DNA of 64,000 bases, taken from NCBI RefSeq assembly GCF_004296935.1, contig NZ_SCVH01000083.1, positions 1 through 64,000 on the forward strand. The letters are read 5' to 3'. Position 1 is the stretch's first letter. Every line of letters starts with the position of its first letter. Below the pieces are notes generated by a model that saw only the letters and a list, made by a program, of their open reading frames with translations, was not told where the DNA came from and searched no databases. This document shows, one piece after another, positions 30,789 to 39,483 of this stretch. This stretch comes from Reyranella sp. (GTDB lineage Bacteria; Pseudomonadota; Alphaproteobacteria; Reyranellales; Reyranellaceae). The position numbers and the translations under genes are program-made.

Positions 30789-30846
30789 CAGAGGAAGGCT
30801 ATATGCGATAGCCTTGAGGCAATGATGTGCAAGTGAAGGAAACACC

Positions 30847-31692
30847 ATGGGCAGGCTCGACGGCAAAATCACCATCGTGACAGGCGCGACCAGCGGCATC
30901 GGCCGCAGGACCGCCGAGATCTTCGTGAAGGAGGGCGCCAAGGTCCTGGCGACCGGCCGCCGCGAGGAGCTGGGGCGCACGCTCGAAGCGTCGCTCGGCA
31001 AGGACAACTGCCTGTTCCTGAGGACCGACGCCACCCAGGAAGCCGACGTCAAGGCGATGTTCGCGGCCTGCCTCTCGAAATGGGGCCGGCTCGACTGCCT
31101 GTTCAACAATGCCGGCGGACCGGCGCCGGTGGGCGGCATCGAGACCGTGCCGGTCGAGGGCTTTGACGCCGCGATGGCGACGCTGGTGCGCTCGGTGATG
31201 CTGGGCATCAAGCACGCGGCCCCGATCATGATGAAGCAGGGCTCGGGCAGCATCATCAACAACGGCAGCATCGCCGGCCGCCGCGCCGGCTACTCGACCT
31301 CGATCATCTATGGCGCCGCCAAGGCGGCGGTGAACCACCTCACGGTCTGCACCGCCATGCAGCTCGGCGAGAAGAATGTGCGGGTGAACTCGATCTCGCC
31401 GGGCGGCATCGCCACCGGCATCTTCGCCAAGGCGCTGGGCGTCGCACCCGACAAGGCCGACGGCTACGCCGAGGCGGCCAAGAAGATGATGGCCACCATG
31501 CAGCCGATCCCGCGTGCCGGCATCACCGACGACATCGCCAACGCCGCGGTGTTCCTCGCCTCCGACGACTCGAGTTTCATCAACGGCCATGACCTGGTGG
31601 TCGACGGTGGCGTGGTCGGCGGCCGGCTGTGGACGCCGCATCAGGAAGGCGTGAAGGCGATGCGCCGGGCGTACGGCGTCGACGAGGTCTGA
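30847..31692 (+). CDS. Short-chain dehydrogenase/reductase
   Basis: 281 residues, Rossmann cofactor motif TGATSGIG at about 13-20, NNAGG, the catalytic Ser (NGSIAG), and YGAAK in place of YxxxK. C-terminal [19 protein letters not shown] is typical of classical SDRs. Basic residues after the first strand (TGRREEL) suggest NADP(H) or NAD(H) use that cannot be decided. Coupled by a 1-base overlap to a glutathione transferase gene. Confidence 0.87.
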   Translation: MGRLDGKITIVTGATSGIGRRTAEIFVKEGAKVLATGRREELGRTLEASLGKDNCLFLRTDATQEADVKAMFAACLSKWGRLDCLFNNAGGPAPVGGIETVPVEGFDAAMATLVRSVMLGIKHAAPIMMKQGSGSIINNGSIAGRRAGYSTSIIYGAAKAAVNHLTVCTAMQLGEKNVRVNSISPGGIATGIFAKALGVAPDKADGYAEAAKKMMATMQPIPRAGITDDIANAAVFLASDDSSFINGHDLVVDGGVVGGRLWTPHQEGVKAMRRAYGVDEV

Positions 31693-32288
31693 TGCTGCGG
31701 ATTCTCGGCAAGGCGAGTTCGATCAACGTCCGCAAGATCCTGTGGACCTGCGAGGAGATCGACCTGCCCTATGAGCATCAAGAGCAGGGGGCGGAGCTTG
31801 CGCAGAATCCCAACGGCCTGGTGCCGGTGATCGTCGACGGCGACTTCGTGCTGTGGGAATCCAACACCATCCTGCGCTACCTCGCCGGCCGCTACGGATC
31901 GGCAGCGCTGCTGCCGCACGAGCCGCGGGCGCGGGCCGAGGTCGAAAAGTGGATCGACTGGCAGGCGACTGAGTTCAACTCGGCGTGGCGCTACGCCTTC
32001 ATGGCCGTGGTGCGCAAGAACCCGGCCTTCGATGATCCGCGCCAGATCGCGGCTTCGATCAAGGACTGGACCCGGATGCTCGCCATCCTCGATGAGCGAC
32101 TGGTGGCGACGGGCGCGTTCGTCACCGGTGCCGGCTTCACCCTGGCCGACATCCCGATCGGCCTGTCGGTCAACCGTTGGTTCATGACGCCGATCGAGCG
32201 GCCGTCGTTCCCGGCGGTGGACGCCTACTACGAGCGCCTCAGCACGCGTCCGGCCTTCCTGAAGCACGGCCGCAATGGCATTCCGTGA
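31692..32288 (+). CDS. Glutathione S-transferase family protein
   Basis: 198 residues. The N-terminal thioredoxin-like domain ([20 protein letters not shown]) includes the [13 protein letters not shown] cis-Pro segment and the [14 protein letters not shown] glutathione-binding Glu-Ser. The C-terminal helical domain contains [19 protein letters not shown]. The ATG overlaps the SDR stop. Reaction unknown; it may be a conjugating or isomerising GST working with the SDR. Confidence 0.86.
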   Translation: MLRILGKASSINVRKILWTCEEIDLPYEHQEQGAELAQNPNGLVPVIVDGDFVLWESNTILRYLAGRYGSAALLPHEPRARAEVEKWIDWQATEFNSAWRYAFMAVVRKNPAFDDPRQIAASIKDWTRMLAILDERLVATGAFVTGAGFTLADIPIGLSVNRWFMTPIERPSFPAVDAYYERLSTRPAFLKHGRNGIP

Positions 32289-32329
32289 CTACCCGTCATG
32301 TTCCTCTCCCCCGCGAGATATTTTAGCCC

Positions 32330-32392
32330 GCACTACGAGGCGGTAGGCAACGTCCTGCTCGGCGGCAAACCGGCGGTGTTCCCGTAGGGTCC
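32330..32392 (+). repeat. 63-bp direct repeat, left copy
   Basis: Matches 33651-33713 at 56 of 63 positions. The two copies flank the choloylglycine-hydrolase-like gene. Here the repeat is the end of a short open frame (ATG at 32298, TAG at 32385, 29 codons) ending HYEAVGNVLLGGKPAVFP. Confidence 0.85.
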
Positions 32393-32437
32393 AATCGACT
32401 ACAAAGGGGTGTTGGAAGTCCACGGAAAGGAAAAGCC

Positions 32438-33544
32438 ATGCGGCCCAGTTCGAGCATGAAACGCCTGAGCGCGGCGGCCGGCATCGTGAGCCTGCTGTTC
32501 CCGACCTTTGCGCCGGCGGCCGAAGCCTGCACCGGCATCTTTCTCAAGGCCACGGACGGGTCGGTCGTCCATGCGCGGACGCTCGAATTCGCCCTGGATC
32601 TCGACTCGGAAGTCATTGTCGTGCCGCGCGGCTTCGCCCGCAGAGGAGACACGCCGGACGGCAAGGCCGGACTCGAGTGGACGACGAAGTATGCCAGTGT
32701 CGGCGCCAACGGCGCCGGCCTGCCCTACATCTTCGACGGGCTGAACGAAAAGGGGCTGGCCGTCGGCCTCTTCTACTTCCCCGGCACGGCCGGCTACATG
32801 CCCTACACCGCGGCCGACGCCGCCAAGACGATGGCGCCGTGGCAGATCGGCTCGTGGCTGCTGGAAACCGCGGCCTCGGTCGACGAGGCGCGCGCAGCGG
32901 TCGCCAAGATCGTGTTGCCGGCCGTGGTGCTGAAGGCCTGGGGCTTCGCACCGCCGGTCCACTACATCGTGCACGACGCCTCGGGCAAGAGCATCGTGAT
33001 CGAATACGTGGGCGGCAAGCTCACCGTTTCCGACAATCCGCTAGGTGTCATCACCAATTCGCCGGCCTTCGACTGGCACATGACCAATCTCCGGAACTAC
33101 CTGAACTTCTCCATCTACAACGCGCCACCGGTCATGCTGGGAAAGGTCAAGCTCGAGCCCCTCGGCCAGGGGTCGGGCATGCTGGGCATACCGGGCGACT
33201 TCACGCCGCCTTCGCGCTTCGTCCGCGCGGTGGCCTTCACCCAGTCGATCCTGGAATCGGCGACGGGCGGCGAGGCCGTCCTGGAAGCCTTCCACATCCT
33301 CAACAATTTCGACATTCCCAAGGGGGCAGCGCGCGACGAGAAGAAGGACGCGCAGGGCAACGTCGTGGCCGACTATACGCTGTGGACGAGCGCCAACGAC
33401 CTGAAGGCCAGGCGCTTCTATATCCGGACCCGCGCCAACAGCCAGATCCGCTCGGTCGACCTGATGAAGATGAATCTCGATGCGAAGGACATCGTCAAGT
33501 TCTCGATCAAGGGCCAGGAAGTGATCAAGCCGTTGGTGCCATAG
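32438..33544 (+). CDS. Exported choloylglycine hydrolase/penicillin V acylase family amidase
   Basis: 368 residues. A signal peptide ends ...FAPAAEA and leaves Cys31 (CTGIFLKATDGSV) as the new N-terminus. This is the hallmark of Ntn hydrolases of the linear-amide C-N hydrolase family (bile salt hydrolase, penicillin V acylase, AHL acylase-like). Supporting blocks: ARTLEF with the conserved Arg, NEKGLAVGLFYFPG, and VITNSPAFDWHMTNLRNYLN with the conserved Asn-rich region. Periplasmic location is predicted. In an environmental alphaproteobacterium the substrate may be an N-acyl amide such as an acyl-homoserine lactone; that is inference. Confidence 0.85.
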   Translation: MRPSSSMKRLSAAAGIVSLLFPTFAPAAEACTGIFLKATDGSVVHARTLEFALDLDSEVIVVPRGFARRGDTPDGKAGLEWTTKYASVGANGAGLPYIFDGLNEKGLAVGLFYFPGTAGYMPYTAADAAKTMAPWQIGSWLLETAASVDEARAAVAKIVLPAVVLKAWGFAPPVHYIVHDASGKSIVIEYVGGKLTVSDNPLGVITNSPAFDWHMTNLRNYLNFSIYNAPPVMLGKVKLEPLGQGSGMLGIPGDFTPPSRFVRAVAFTQSILESATGGEAVLEAFHILNNFDIPKGAARDEKKDAQGNVVADYTLWTSANDLKARRFYIRTRANSQIRSVDLMKMNLDAKDIVKFSIKGQEVIKPLVP

Positions 33545-33650
33545 GGTCAATCGGCAAGATGGTGGCGTTTTGCGGGAGGTACCCGGCGCGCGCGACTCCG
33601 GTGGCGCGTGCCGGGCATACGCTCAGCCAGCAGATCCAGTCGCGCGGCGC

Positions 33651-33713
33651 GCACTGCGAGGCGGTGGGCCACGTCCTGCTCGGCGGCAAGCCGGCGGTGT
33701 TTCTTTAGGGTCC
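33651..33713 (+). repeat. 63-bp direct repeat, right copy
   Basis: Second copy of the repeat at 32330-32392. It ends a 49-codon open frame (ATG at 33559, TAG at 33706) whose last residues HCEAVGHVLLGGKPAVFL parallel the left copy. Several differences fall at third codon positions, which suggests a once-coding 3' gene end. The rest of the 33545-33792 gap shows no recognised gene. Confidence 0.8.
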
Positions 33714-33792
33714 CCGCATCCAGTCTCGAAGCGTTCCAACGTCGACGCGTAACCGGAACCTCGAAAGAGATGGCGCGTTGGGTGATGAAGGC

Positions 33793-34557
33793 TTAGGTGA
33801 GCTTGTGTTGCCTCTGAAAAAAAGCCGAATGCAATCCGCCGTCGGGCGGCCTGGCGGCGATATGTTGCGTGACTTGAGACTTTCCCGAACCGTTCCCCGC
33901 AACCATCAGCATGACGTGATTGACCGGAATGGTTTTTAACGTCTCCCGCTTCAACAGCTCATCAAAGACACTTTCCGGCTCGCCCTCGGGAACGGCAATC
34001 CAGTATCTCAATGCCGTGAGCATGCTCTGCGTTTCGGCGTCATACGCCTTGTAGTCACCGGCAAGGTAGTGCGTTCCCAGGGTTTCGATCCGGCCGATAC
34101 AGATCGGTTCTCCCGCGGCTGCAGGATCCTCCGCACTATGGTCGCTGTGCAGGCCATGCGGTTGGGGCGCCGTGAACTTGCCGTAAGAATAATGCCCCTT
34201 GCGATAGCGCGCCGCCGGAACGAGGACGCCCATCATCTCATCGACGTCGTCGTTATAGAGGCGGGCATGATTGGCCATCGTGTCGGGCGTGCCGCCGCCA
34301 AATTTTTCAACACGCCAGCTGTCATCGACGGCTACGGTGGTGACATCGTCGAACTGCTTCGCCTGTTCATGGATCGCTTTGCGTGCAGCCTCGCAGAAGC
34401 GGGCAATGGGTATCGGCAAGTGCGTATGCGCTTCGCGATCATTGAAATTGTCATGCAAGCGTTTAATGAGAGACCACTGTCCGGAAGAAAGAGGCAATGG
34501 CTCCAGTATCTTTAGCCTGGGCTGTACGGCCGCCCATGCCTGATGAAGAGCGGTCAT
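33793..34557 (-). CDS. Orphan protein, lower GC, possibly dioxygenase-like
   Basis: 254 residues, not recognised. Visible features are an HSD triad at 137-139 followed by His232 and Arg236 (TQHIAARPP). This is the HxD...H...R spacing logic of Fe(II)/2-oxoglutarate dioxygenases, so that family is a weak possibility. A P-loop-like AGNGSGKS occurs at 220-227, too near the C-terminus for an ordinary NTPase. Several 60-base rows here run about 43-63% GC by hand count, below the surrounding genes, which suggests acquisition or relaxed selection. No clear operon partner. Confidence 0.5.
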   Translation of the reverse strand: MTALHQAWAAVQPRLKILEPLPLSSGQWSLIKRLHDNFNDREAHTHLPIPIARFCEAARKAIHEQAKQFDDVTTVAVDDSWRVEKFGGGTPDTMANHARLYNDDVDEMMGVLVPAARYRKGHYSYGKFTAPQPHGLHSDHSAEDPAAAGEPICIGRIETLGTHYLAGDYKAYDAETQSMLTALRYWIAVPEGEPESVFDELLKRETLKTIPVNHVMLMVAGNGSGKSQVTQHIAARPPDGGLHSAFFQRQHKLT

Positions 34558-34623
34558 TGTAGATATCGCGACCCTTCCGACATTGCGCCGTGTAGAGCGC
34601 CCGCGCCCGCGCGTCTTGGTCGC

Positions 34624-35409
34624 TCAGTCCGGCACCGTGCCACGACAGGCCCAGGCGACAGCCACCATGGAACGAGGGCCGTCGGGACGATTAGCGATAT
34701 AGGCGCGGCGCACATGCTCCCGCAGGATTTCGCGCTTCTCATCCGGCAGCTTAACGACATACTGGCCATGGGGTCCCTCGCCACTGGCGAATGGCGCCCA
34801 ATAGTCCTCGAAGGACTGGAACTCCATGTGGGTCAGCAAGCTGACCTGCTCGACATCGCGCAGGCCGAGATCTAGCCACAGCTTTTCCATCTCGCCGGGT
34901 CCGTTGAGGGGCCGAAAAAGGGGCCGCTGCAGCGTCGGGTCAAGCACGCCGGCGATGTCCCAAAGGATGCGCGCGAAAGGTTGCCCGCCATAACCGTCCC
35001 ATACGGCGGCCGTGATCGTGCCGCCGGGCCGGACGACCCGGCGCATTTCCTCGACTGCCCTTCGCGTTTCGGGAATGAAGTGCAGCACCAGCAACGAGAA
35101 GGCGCGATCGAACGACGAATCCGGATATGGCAAGGCACAGGCGTCGCCGACGTCGAAGGTGAAGCGGGCATCGGTGCTTCTCGCGCGAGCGGCCGCGATG
35201 TAGGACTCCGTCAGGTCGATCCCGGTGGCCGACGCGACGTTGGCAAAGGCCGGCAGCGCGAAAGTCAGACTGCCGGTACCGCAGCCCATGTCGAGCACAC
35301 GGTCGCCTTCGCCAAGGCCACCAAACCTGATCAGCGACGGCGCCAGCCGGCGACTCCAGCGACCCATGAGTTGTTCGTAACGGTCTGCATTCTGGAAGCC
35401 ACTTGTCAC
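34624..35409 (-). CDS. Class I SAM-dependent methyltransferase
   Basis: 261 residues. Motif I VLDMGCGTGSLTFAL, motif II ATGIDLTESYIAAARA, VGDACALPYPDSSFDRAFSL and RRVVRPGGTITAAVWDGYGG are those of the UbiE/Methyltransf_11 group acting on small molecules. Substrate unknown. The gene shares the minus strand with the orphan gene and the following anchored protein, but gaps of 66 and 120 nt argue against tight coupling. Confidence 0.86.
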   Translation of the reverse strand: MTSGFQNADRYEQLMGRWSRRLAPSLIRFGGLGEGDRVLDMGCGTGSLTFALPAFANVASATGIDLTESYIAAARARSTDARFTFDVGDACALPYPDSSFDRAFSLLVLHFIPETRRAVEEMRRVVRPGGTITAAVWDGYGGQPFARILWDIAGVLDPTLQRPLFRPLNGPGEMEKLWLDLGLRDVEQVSLLTHMEFQSFEDYWAPFASGEGPHGQYVVKLPDEKREILREHVRRAYIANRPDGPRSMVAVAWACRGTVPD

Positions 35410-35529
35410 GATTCTCCCCCCTCAAACTTTATGGTCCTGTCCGGACATCGCCTGGTCGATCTTATAGCCCAATTGAAACAGGCACGGACCAGTTCAGTCG
35501 TTCATCGGGAAAATGCGAGGCATGGCGCG

Positions 35530-36018
35530 CTACTCGCGCACCGGCTGGCCTTCAAGCGCGAGCGGCGCGTCCTGTGCCGGCTTGGCGCCGTCGTCGAGGC
35601 GCAGGCAACCGGCGTTCAGCCCGTCGCCCGGCGTCTTGTCGACCGGGGCGATGAACAGCGCCGTCACCTTGAGGTCGCCGACCGCAAGCCGCGCCTCGCT
35701 CAGCCAGCGCGTGGCGCGGATCGAGGCGCCGGCCTTGTCGAGCCTGATCCAGCCGCAGAGGATGGCGCGCTCGCCCGAACTGTCGATGCGGATATGGGCC
35801 GTGTCGTTGCCCTTGAAGGCGCCGGCGGCGCTGGTCACCCGCCATTCGAACGGCACCGCGCGGTAGAGCCTGGCGTCCTCGGCCGAGACGTCGGTGGTGC
35901 CGAGATAATCCGCCTTGGCGAGCGACGGATCGCGGATCCAGCCCTGCGAGGCGGCGATGCCGAACAGGATCAGGCCGGCGCCCAGCAGCAGGAATACCCA
36001 ACGCGGAATGCCCGACAT
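35530..36018 (-). CDS. Membrane-anchored protein of unknown function
   Basis: 162 residues with one N-terminal membrane helix (WVFLLLGAGLILFGIAASQG) and a soluble periplasmic-side domain containing two Cys (ILCGW, AGCLR). No family recognised. It is 19 nt downstream of the SDR gene stop on the same strand, so the two may be co-transcribed. Confidence 0.6.
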   Translation of the reverse strand: MSGIPRWVFLLLGAGLILFGIAASQGWIRDPSLAKADYLGTTDVSAEDARLYRAVPFEWRVTSAAGAFKGNDTAHIRIDSSGERAILCGWIRLDKAGASIRATRWLSEARLAVGDLKVTALFIAPVDKTPGDGLNAGCLRLDDGAKPAQDAPLALEGQPVRE

Positions 36019-36037
36019 GGTGCCTACGCCCTCAGTT

Positions 36038-36802
36038 TCACGCCAGAATCGTCGTCAGGCCGCCGTCGACCACCAGCGTATGGCCGGTGATGTAGGCGCC
36101 GGCGTCGGAGGCGAGCAGCAGCAGCGCGCCGCGCAGATCCTCCGGCTTGCCCCAGCGCTGGGCGGCGGTGCGCTGTTCCAGCATGGCGTTGAAATCCTTG
36201 TTCCGCTGCAGCGGAATGTTGAGCTCGGTGCGGATGTAGCCCGGCGCGATGGCGTTGGCGGTGACGTGCGGGCCGTACTCGGCGGCGAGGTTCTTGGTGA
36301 GGCCGACCAGCCCGTGCTTGGCCGCGACATAGCCCGCCACCGAGGCGCGGCCCAGGATCGCCATCACAGAGGAGATGTTGACGATGCGCCCGTACTCGCG
36401 CGCCAGCATGTGCCGGCCGACCTCGCGCGACAGGACGAACTGCCCGATCAGGTCGGTCTCGATCACCTTGCGGAAATCAGCGGTCTCGGTGTCGACGATG
36501 TCCTGGCGGTGGATGACGCCGGCATTGTTCACCAGCACGTCGATGCGGCGGTGCTTGCGGATGATCGCCCGCACCTGGGCGCGCACGGCGTCTTCGTCGG
36601 TGATGTCGAGCGGCACGACATGGGCCTTGCCGCCCTTCCTGGCGATGGCCCGGGCCGTGGCCTCGAGCTCTTTCACGGTGCGGCCGGCGCAGAGCACCGT
36701 GGCGCCGGCGCCGGCCAGGGTGAGGGCCATGTCGCGGCCCAGGCCGCGCGAGGCCCCGGTCAGCAACACCACGCGGTTCTTCAGCGAAAACAGGTCTGCC
36801 AT
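36038..36802 (-). CDS. Short-chain dehydrogenase/reductase
   Basis: 254 residues starting MADLFSLKNRVVLLTGASRG. TGASRGLG cofactor loop, NNAG, SSV and YVAAK catalytic residues, PGYIRTELN and the C-terminal GAYITGHTLVVDGG. The pattern is close to gluconate 5-dehydrogenase/3-oxoacyl-ACP reductase-type SDRs. Divergent from another SDR gene with a 53-nt gap that must hold both promoters. Confidence 0.87.
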   Translation of the reverse strand: MADLFSLKNRVVLLTGASRGLGRDMALTLAGAGATVLCAGRTVKELEATARAIARKGGKAHVVPLDITDEDAVRAQVRAIIRKHRRIDVLVNNAGVIHRQDIVDTETADFRKVIETDLIGQFVLSREVGRHMLAREYGRIVNISSVMAILGRASVAGYVAAKHGLVGLTKNLAAEYGPHVTANAIAPGYIRTELNIPLQRNKDFNAMLEQRTAAQRWGKPEDLRGALLLLASDAGAYITGHTLVVDGGLTTILA

Positions 36803-36855
36803 GGGGTGCCATCCTAGCCTATGAAGGGTGCCGCGAGATATCGGGAGAAAACGAC

Positions 36856-37686
36856 ATGGCGACGACGAACAGGGCGAAGTCGAACGGGGCGAAGACGAAC
36901 AAGGTGGCGATCGTGACGGGCTCGGCCACCGGGCTGGGCGCGGCATGCGCGGTCGACCTGGCGGGCCGCGGCTGGAACGTCGCGATCAACTACACCAAGA
37001 GCAAGAAGGAAGCCGACGAGACCTATGCCGCGGTGAGGGCCAAGGGCGTCGAGGCGATCCTGGTGCAGGCCGACATGGGCCAGGATGCCGACTGCCGCAA
37101 GCTCGCGGCCGAGACCCTGAAGAAGTGGGGCCGCATCGATGGCCTGGTCAACAATGCCGGCACGACCAAGTTCCAGAGCCAGGGCGATCTCGACGGAGTC
37201 ACGCCCGAGGACTTCGACCGCATCCTGCGCGTCAACGTCACCGGCCCCTACATGATGAGCCGCGCCGTCTATCCGACGATGAAGAAGCAGTGGGACGAGC
37301 ACCAGGACCGCGGCTCGATCGTGAACATTTCCTCGATCGCGGGCGTCATGGGCGTCGGCACCTCGATCCCTTATGCGGCCTCAAAGGGTGCGCTCAACAC
37401 GCTGACCCTGTCGCTGGCGCGCTGGTTCGGGCCAGCGGTGCGCGTGAACACGGTGTGCCCGGGTTTCATCCAGACCCGCTGGCTGCTGGGCGCGCTCGGC
37501 CAGGAGAACTACGAGAAGCTGCGCGATGCCCAGGAGGAGACCACGCCGCTCCGCCAGGCCGGCACGCCCGAGCAGATGGCCGAGGCGGTGATCTTCTTCC
37601 TCACCAGCGCCAGCAACATCACCGGCGAATTCCTGATCGTCGATGCCGGCACCCATCTCGGCGGCCTGCCGATGAAGGGGCGGTAA
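36856..37686 (+). CDS. Short-chain dehydrogenase, 3-oxoacyl-ACP reductase-like
   Basis: 276 residues. A 15-residue Lys/Asn-rich N-terminal extension precedes VAIVTGSATGLGAACAVDLA. NNAGTTKF, the catalytic Ser (NISSIAG) and YAASK, then NTVCPGFIQTRWL and NITGEFLIVDAG. FabG-like but of unknown substrate. A copy of the 104-bp palindromic repeat begins two bases after its stop. Confidence 0.87.
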   Translation: MATTNRAKSNGAKTNKVAIVTGSATGLGAACAVDLAGRGWNVAINYTKSKKEADETYAAVRAKGVEAILVQADMGQDADCRKLAAETLKKWGRIDGLVNNAGTTKFQSQGDLDGVTPEDFDRILRVNVTGPYMMSRAVYPTMKKQWDEHQDRGSIVNISSIAGVMGVGTSIPYAASKGALNTLTLSLARWFGPAVRVNTVCPGFIQTRWLLGALGQENYEKLRDAQEETTPLRQAGTPEQMAEAVIFFLTSASNITGEFLIVDAGTHLGGLPMKGR

Positions 37687-37688
37687 TA

Positions 37689-37792
37689 CCTCACCCTGAG
37701 GAGGCGCGTAGCGCCGTCTCGAAGGGTGGCGACAACAATGCTGTAGCCCATGCTTCGAGACGCCACGCTACGCGTGGCTCCTCAGCATGAGG
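37689..37792. repeat. 104-bp palindromic intergenic repeat, copy 2
   Basis: Same length and ends as the copy at 29614-29717 (CCTCACCCTGAGG ... CCTCAGCATGAGG) with the inner GTCTCGAAGGGTGG/CCCATGCTTCGAGAC stem. It starts two bases after the stop of the SDR gene. The parts around the loop differ between copies, including compensatory arm changes. Confidence 0.85.
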
Positions 37793-37857
37793 TAGGGCTC
37801 TATGCTGGCAGTGCTAGCAGCCCGGCGAAATGTGCGAGGCTGATTTGCGATTGGCGA

Positions 37858-37888
37858 TTCACAGCTTCAGCCGGATTCGCACTATATT
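37858..37888 (+). promoter_or_regulatory. Possible promoter of a small RNA
   Basis: TTCACA and TATATT separated by 19 bp, in an otherwise gene-free 493-nt stretch (37687-38179). The -10 is good, but the spacing is long and the -35 only fair. It would start RNA near 37894, about 65 nt before a strong terminator. Confidence 0.4.
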
Positions 37889-37893
37889 TCCTC

Positions 37894-37958
37894 TATCGTC
37901 GCCACGACGTGCATCTGCTGCAGGGCCGCCCGGTTCAAATACCCGGAGCGGCCTTTTT
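37894..37958 (+). ncRNA. Candidate small non-coding RNA
   Basis: A short interval between a promoter-like sequence and a strong terminator, with no convincing reading frame. It contains CGTCG-CCA-CGACG and TGCA-n5-TGCA stems before the terminator hairpin, so nearly the whole RNA could be structured. Alphaproteobacteria have several short sRNAs of this layout (for example the suhB/MmgR-type family), but I cannot assign this to one from memory. The rest of 37793-38179 shows nothing else recognisable. Confidence 0.45.
37924..37958 (+). terminator. Intrinsic terminator
   Basis: GGCCGC-CCGG and CCGG-A-GCGGCC form a 10-bp stem with one bulged A around an 8-9-nt loop, followed directly by a run of five T. 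It would end either the candidate small RNA or read-through from the SDR gene 240 nt upstream. Confidence 0.8.
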
Positions 37959-38179
37959 CGTGGCCGATGGCAGCCCGGGTCATGGTGTTCGCGACGGTGT
38001 GAATTATCGAACAGCTCCGCGATTCGGCGCCACGCCGGAGCGGCATCGGCGTTGTGCCGGAGGGGACTGCCAAGTCGTTGAAGCGACGTTGGTTCCGGCG
38101 GTGCGCGGCACACGCTTCGGCACAGCTGGCGCGATTTCGCGGAACACTTCGTGTGCCGATGCCCGGCCCACGATTTGTG

Positions 38180-38734
38180 CTACGTCGGCAGCTCGTGGCC
38201 GCGGCCGATGTTGCGGACGACCTCGCTCAGGTGCGGCTTGGCCTCGATCAGGGCGCGGCGGTAGGCGACGAGGCCGCGCAGCATCGCGCCGTCGCGCTTC
38301 AGCAGCTGGTCGGCGAACTCGACCATGCGGGTGTTCGGCCAGCCGTGCTTGCGCAGGCCGAGCAGCTTCAGGAAGGCCGCTTCCTCCTGCCCGGGCGCGT
38401 GCTGGGTCATGAGGATGGCCGCTGCCGCGGTCGAGCGCGAGATGCCGGCGTGGCAATGGACCAGGACATGGCCCTTCGGATGGGCGTGCACCTTCTCGCC
38501 GAACGCCAGCAGCTTCTCGATGTGCGCCGGCGTACAGGCTTCGAAGCCCGGGTACTCCGCCACGACATCGTCGAAGCGGATCAGTTCGTGGTCGATCTTC
38601 GAGAAACCGTCGAGGGCGCGCGGGCGCGGCTCGTGGGTGTCGATGATCGACAGCACGTGGCTGACGCCCGTCGAGCAATGGAGCGGCAGCTCGGGGATGC
38701 CGCAGATGGTGACCTTGTGGGTGAGCAGGGGCAT
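38180..38734 (-). CDS. Dual-specificity/tyrosine phosphatase-like protein
   Basis: 184 residues starting MPLLTHKVTICGIPELPLH. The PTP signature HCHAGISRSTAAA fits HCxxGxxRS/T with the nucleophilic Cys and binding Arg. A candidate general acid is in the FDD segment upstream. Cytoplasmic. Substrate unknown; protein or phospholipid phosphate are both possible. It lies 11 nt downstream of the TauE-like permease gene. Confidence 0.84.
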   Translation of the reverse strand: MPLLTHKVTICGIPELPLHCSTGVSHVLSIIDTHEPRPRALDGFSKIDHELIRFDDVVAEYPGFEACTPAHIEKLLAFGEKVHAHPKGHVLVHCHAGISRSTAAAAILMTQHAPGQEEAAFLKLLGLRKHGWPNTRMVEFADQLLKRDGAMLRGLVAYRRALIEAKPHLSEVVRNIGRGHELPT

Positions 38735-38745
38735 GGCCGGAGACC

Positions 38746-39483
38746 CTACAGCAAGCCGCGCGCCATGTGCAGGCCAAGCGCCAGCATGCCGAACAGGAAT
38801 ATCTTGCGGAAGGTTTCGGGCGAGGCCGCATGGCGCACCTTCTGGCCGAGCCAGACGCCGATGAAGGTGGGAACGATGGCGGCGACGCCCCCGATCATGT
38901 TGGCGGTGTCGAAGACGTTTTGCTGGACGAGGGCCGCGGCCAGGGCGCCGGTGATGACCACGAACAGGATGCCGAGGCCCTGGATCAGCTCGTTCTTCGA
39001 GATCTGCAGCGACTGCATGTAGGGCAGGAACGGCACCGCCGCGATGCCGGTGATGCCGGTGACGGCGCCGGTCGCCAGGCCGGCCAGCGGATTGGCCCAC
39101 GGTTCGGCGGCACGCGGCATGACGGGACGCCAGGCGAACAGGGCGAGCAGGGCGTAGAGCATCAGCAACAGGCCGAGCCAGCCGGCGGTGCCGGGTGAGC
39201 CGAGCTTGCCGATGAAGACCGCCATGCCGATCACGCCGATCACCGCCGCCACGGCCATCGTGCCGAAGCGGCGCAGCAGCGCCAGGAACCGGCGGCCATA
39301 GAGGGCCTGGAAGACGTTCGTGGTCAGGGTCGGGATGGTCATGATCGCCAGCGCATCGCCCAGCGGCAGGGCGAGCGTCATCAGGCCGATGGCGATCGGC
39401 GGCAGGCCGACGCCGATCGCGCCCTTGGCGATGCCGGCGACGATGAAGGCACCGGCGACCACCAGCATCTGCAGTTCGGTCAT
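38746..39483 (-). CDS. TauE/SafE-family sulfite/organic-anion permease
   Basis: 245 residues with about seven or eight hydrophobic spans. The duplicated TauE motif is visible: FIVAGIAKGAIGVGLPPIA in the first half and LAGLATGAVTGITGIAAVPF in the second. Family members export sulfite, sulfoacetate or other anions. The ATG overlaps the stop of the alpha/beta hydrolase gene upstream (ATGA). Confidence 0.85.
   Translation of the reverse strand: MTELQMLVVAGAFIVAGIAKGAIGVGLPPIAIGLMTLALPLGDALAIMTIPTLTTNVFQALYGRRFLALLRRFGTMAVAAVIGVIGMAVFIGKLGSPGTAGWLGLLLMLYALLALFAWRPVMPRAAEPWANPLAGLATGAVTGITGIAAVPFLPYMQSLQISKNELIQGLGILFVVITGALAAALVQQNVFDTANMIGGVAAIVPTFIGVWLGQKVRHAASPETFRKIFLFGMLALGLHMARGLL

Noticed and set aside
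37928-37944. GGTTCAAATACC resembling a tRNA T-loop
   Set aside because: No acceptor stem, anticodon arm or CCA-proximal pairing could be built around it. The sequence is the loop side of a terminator hairpin.
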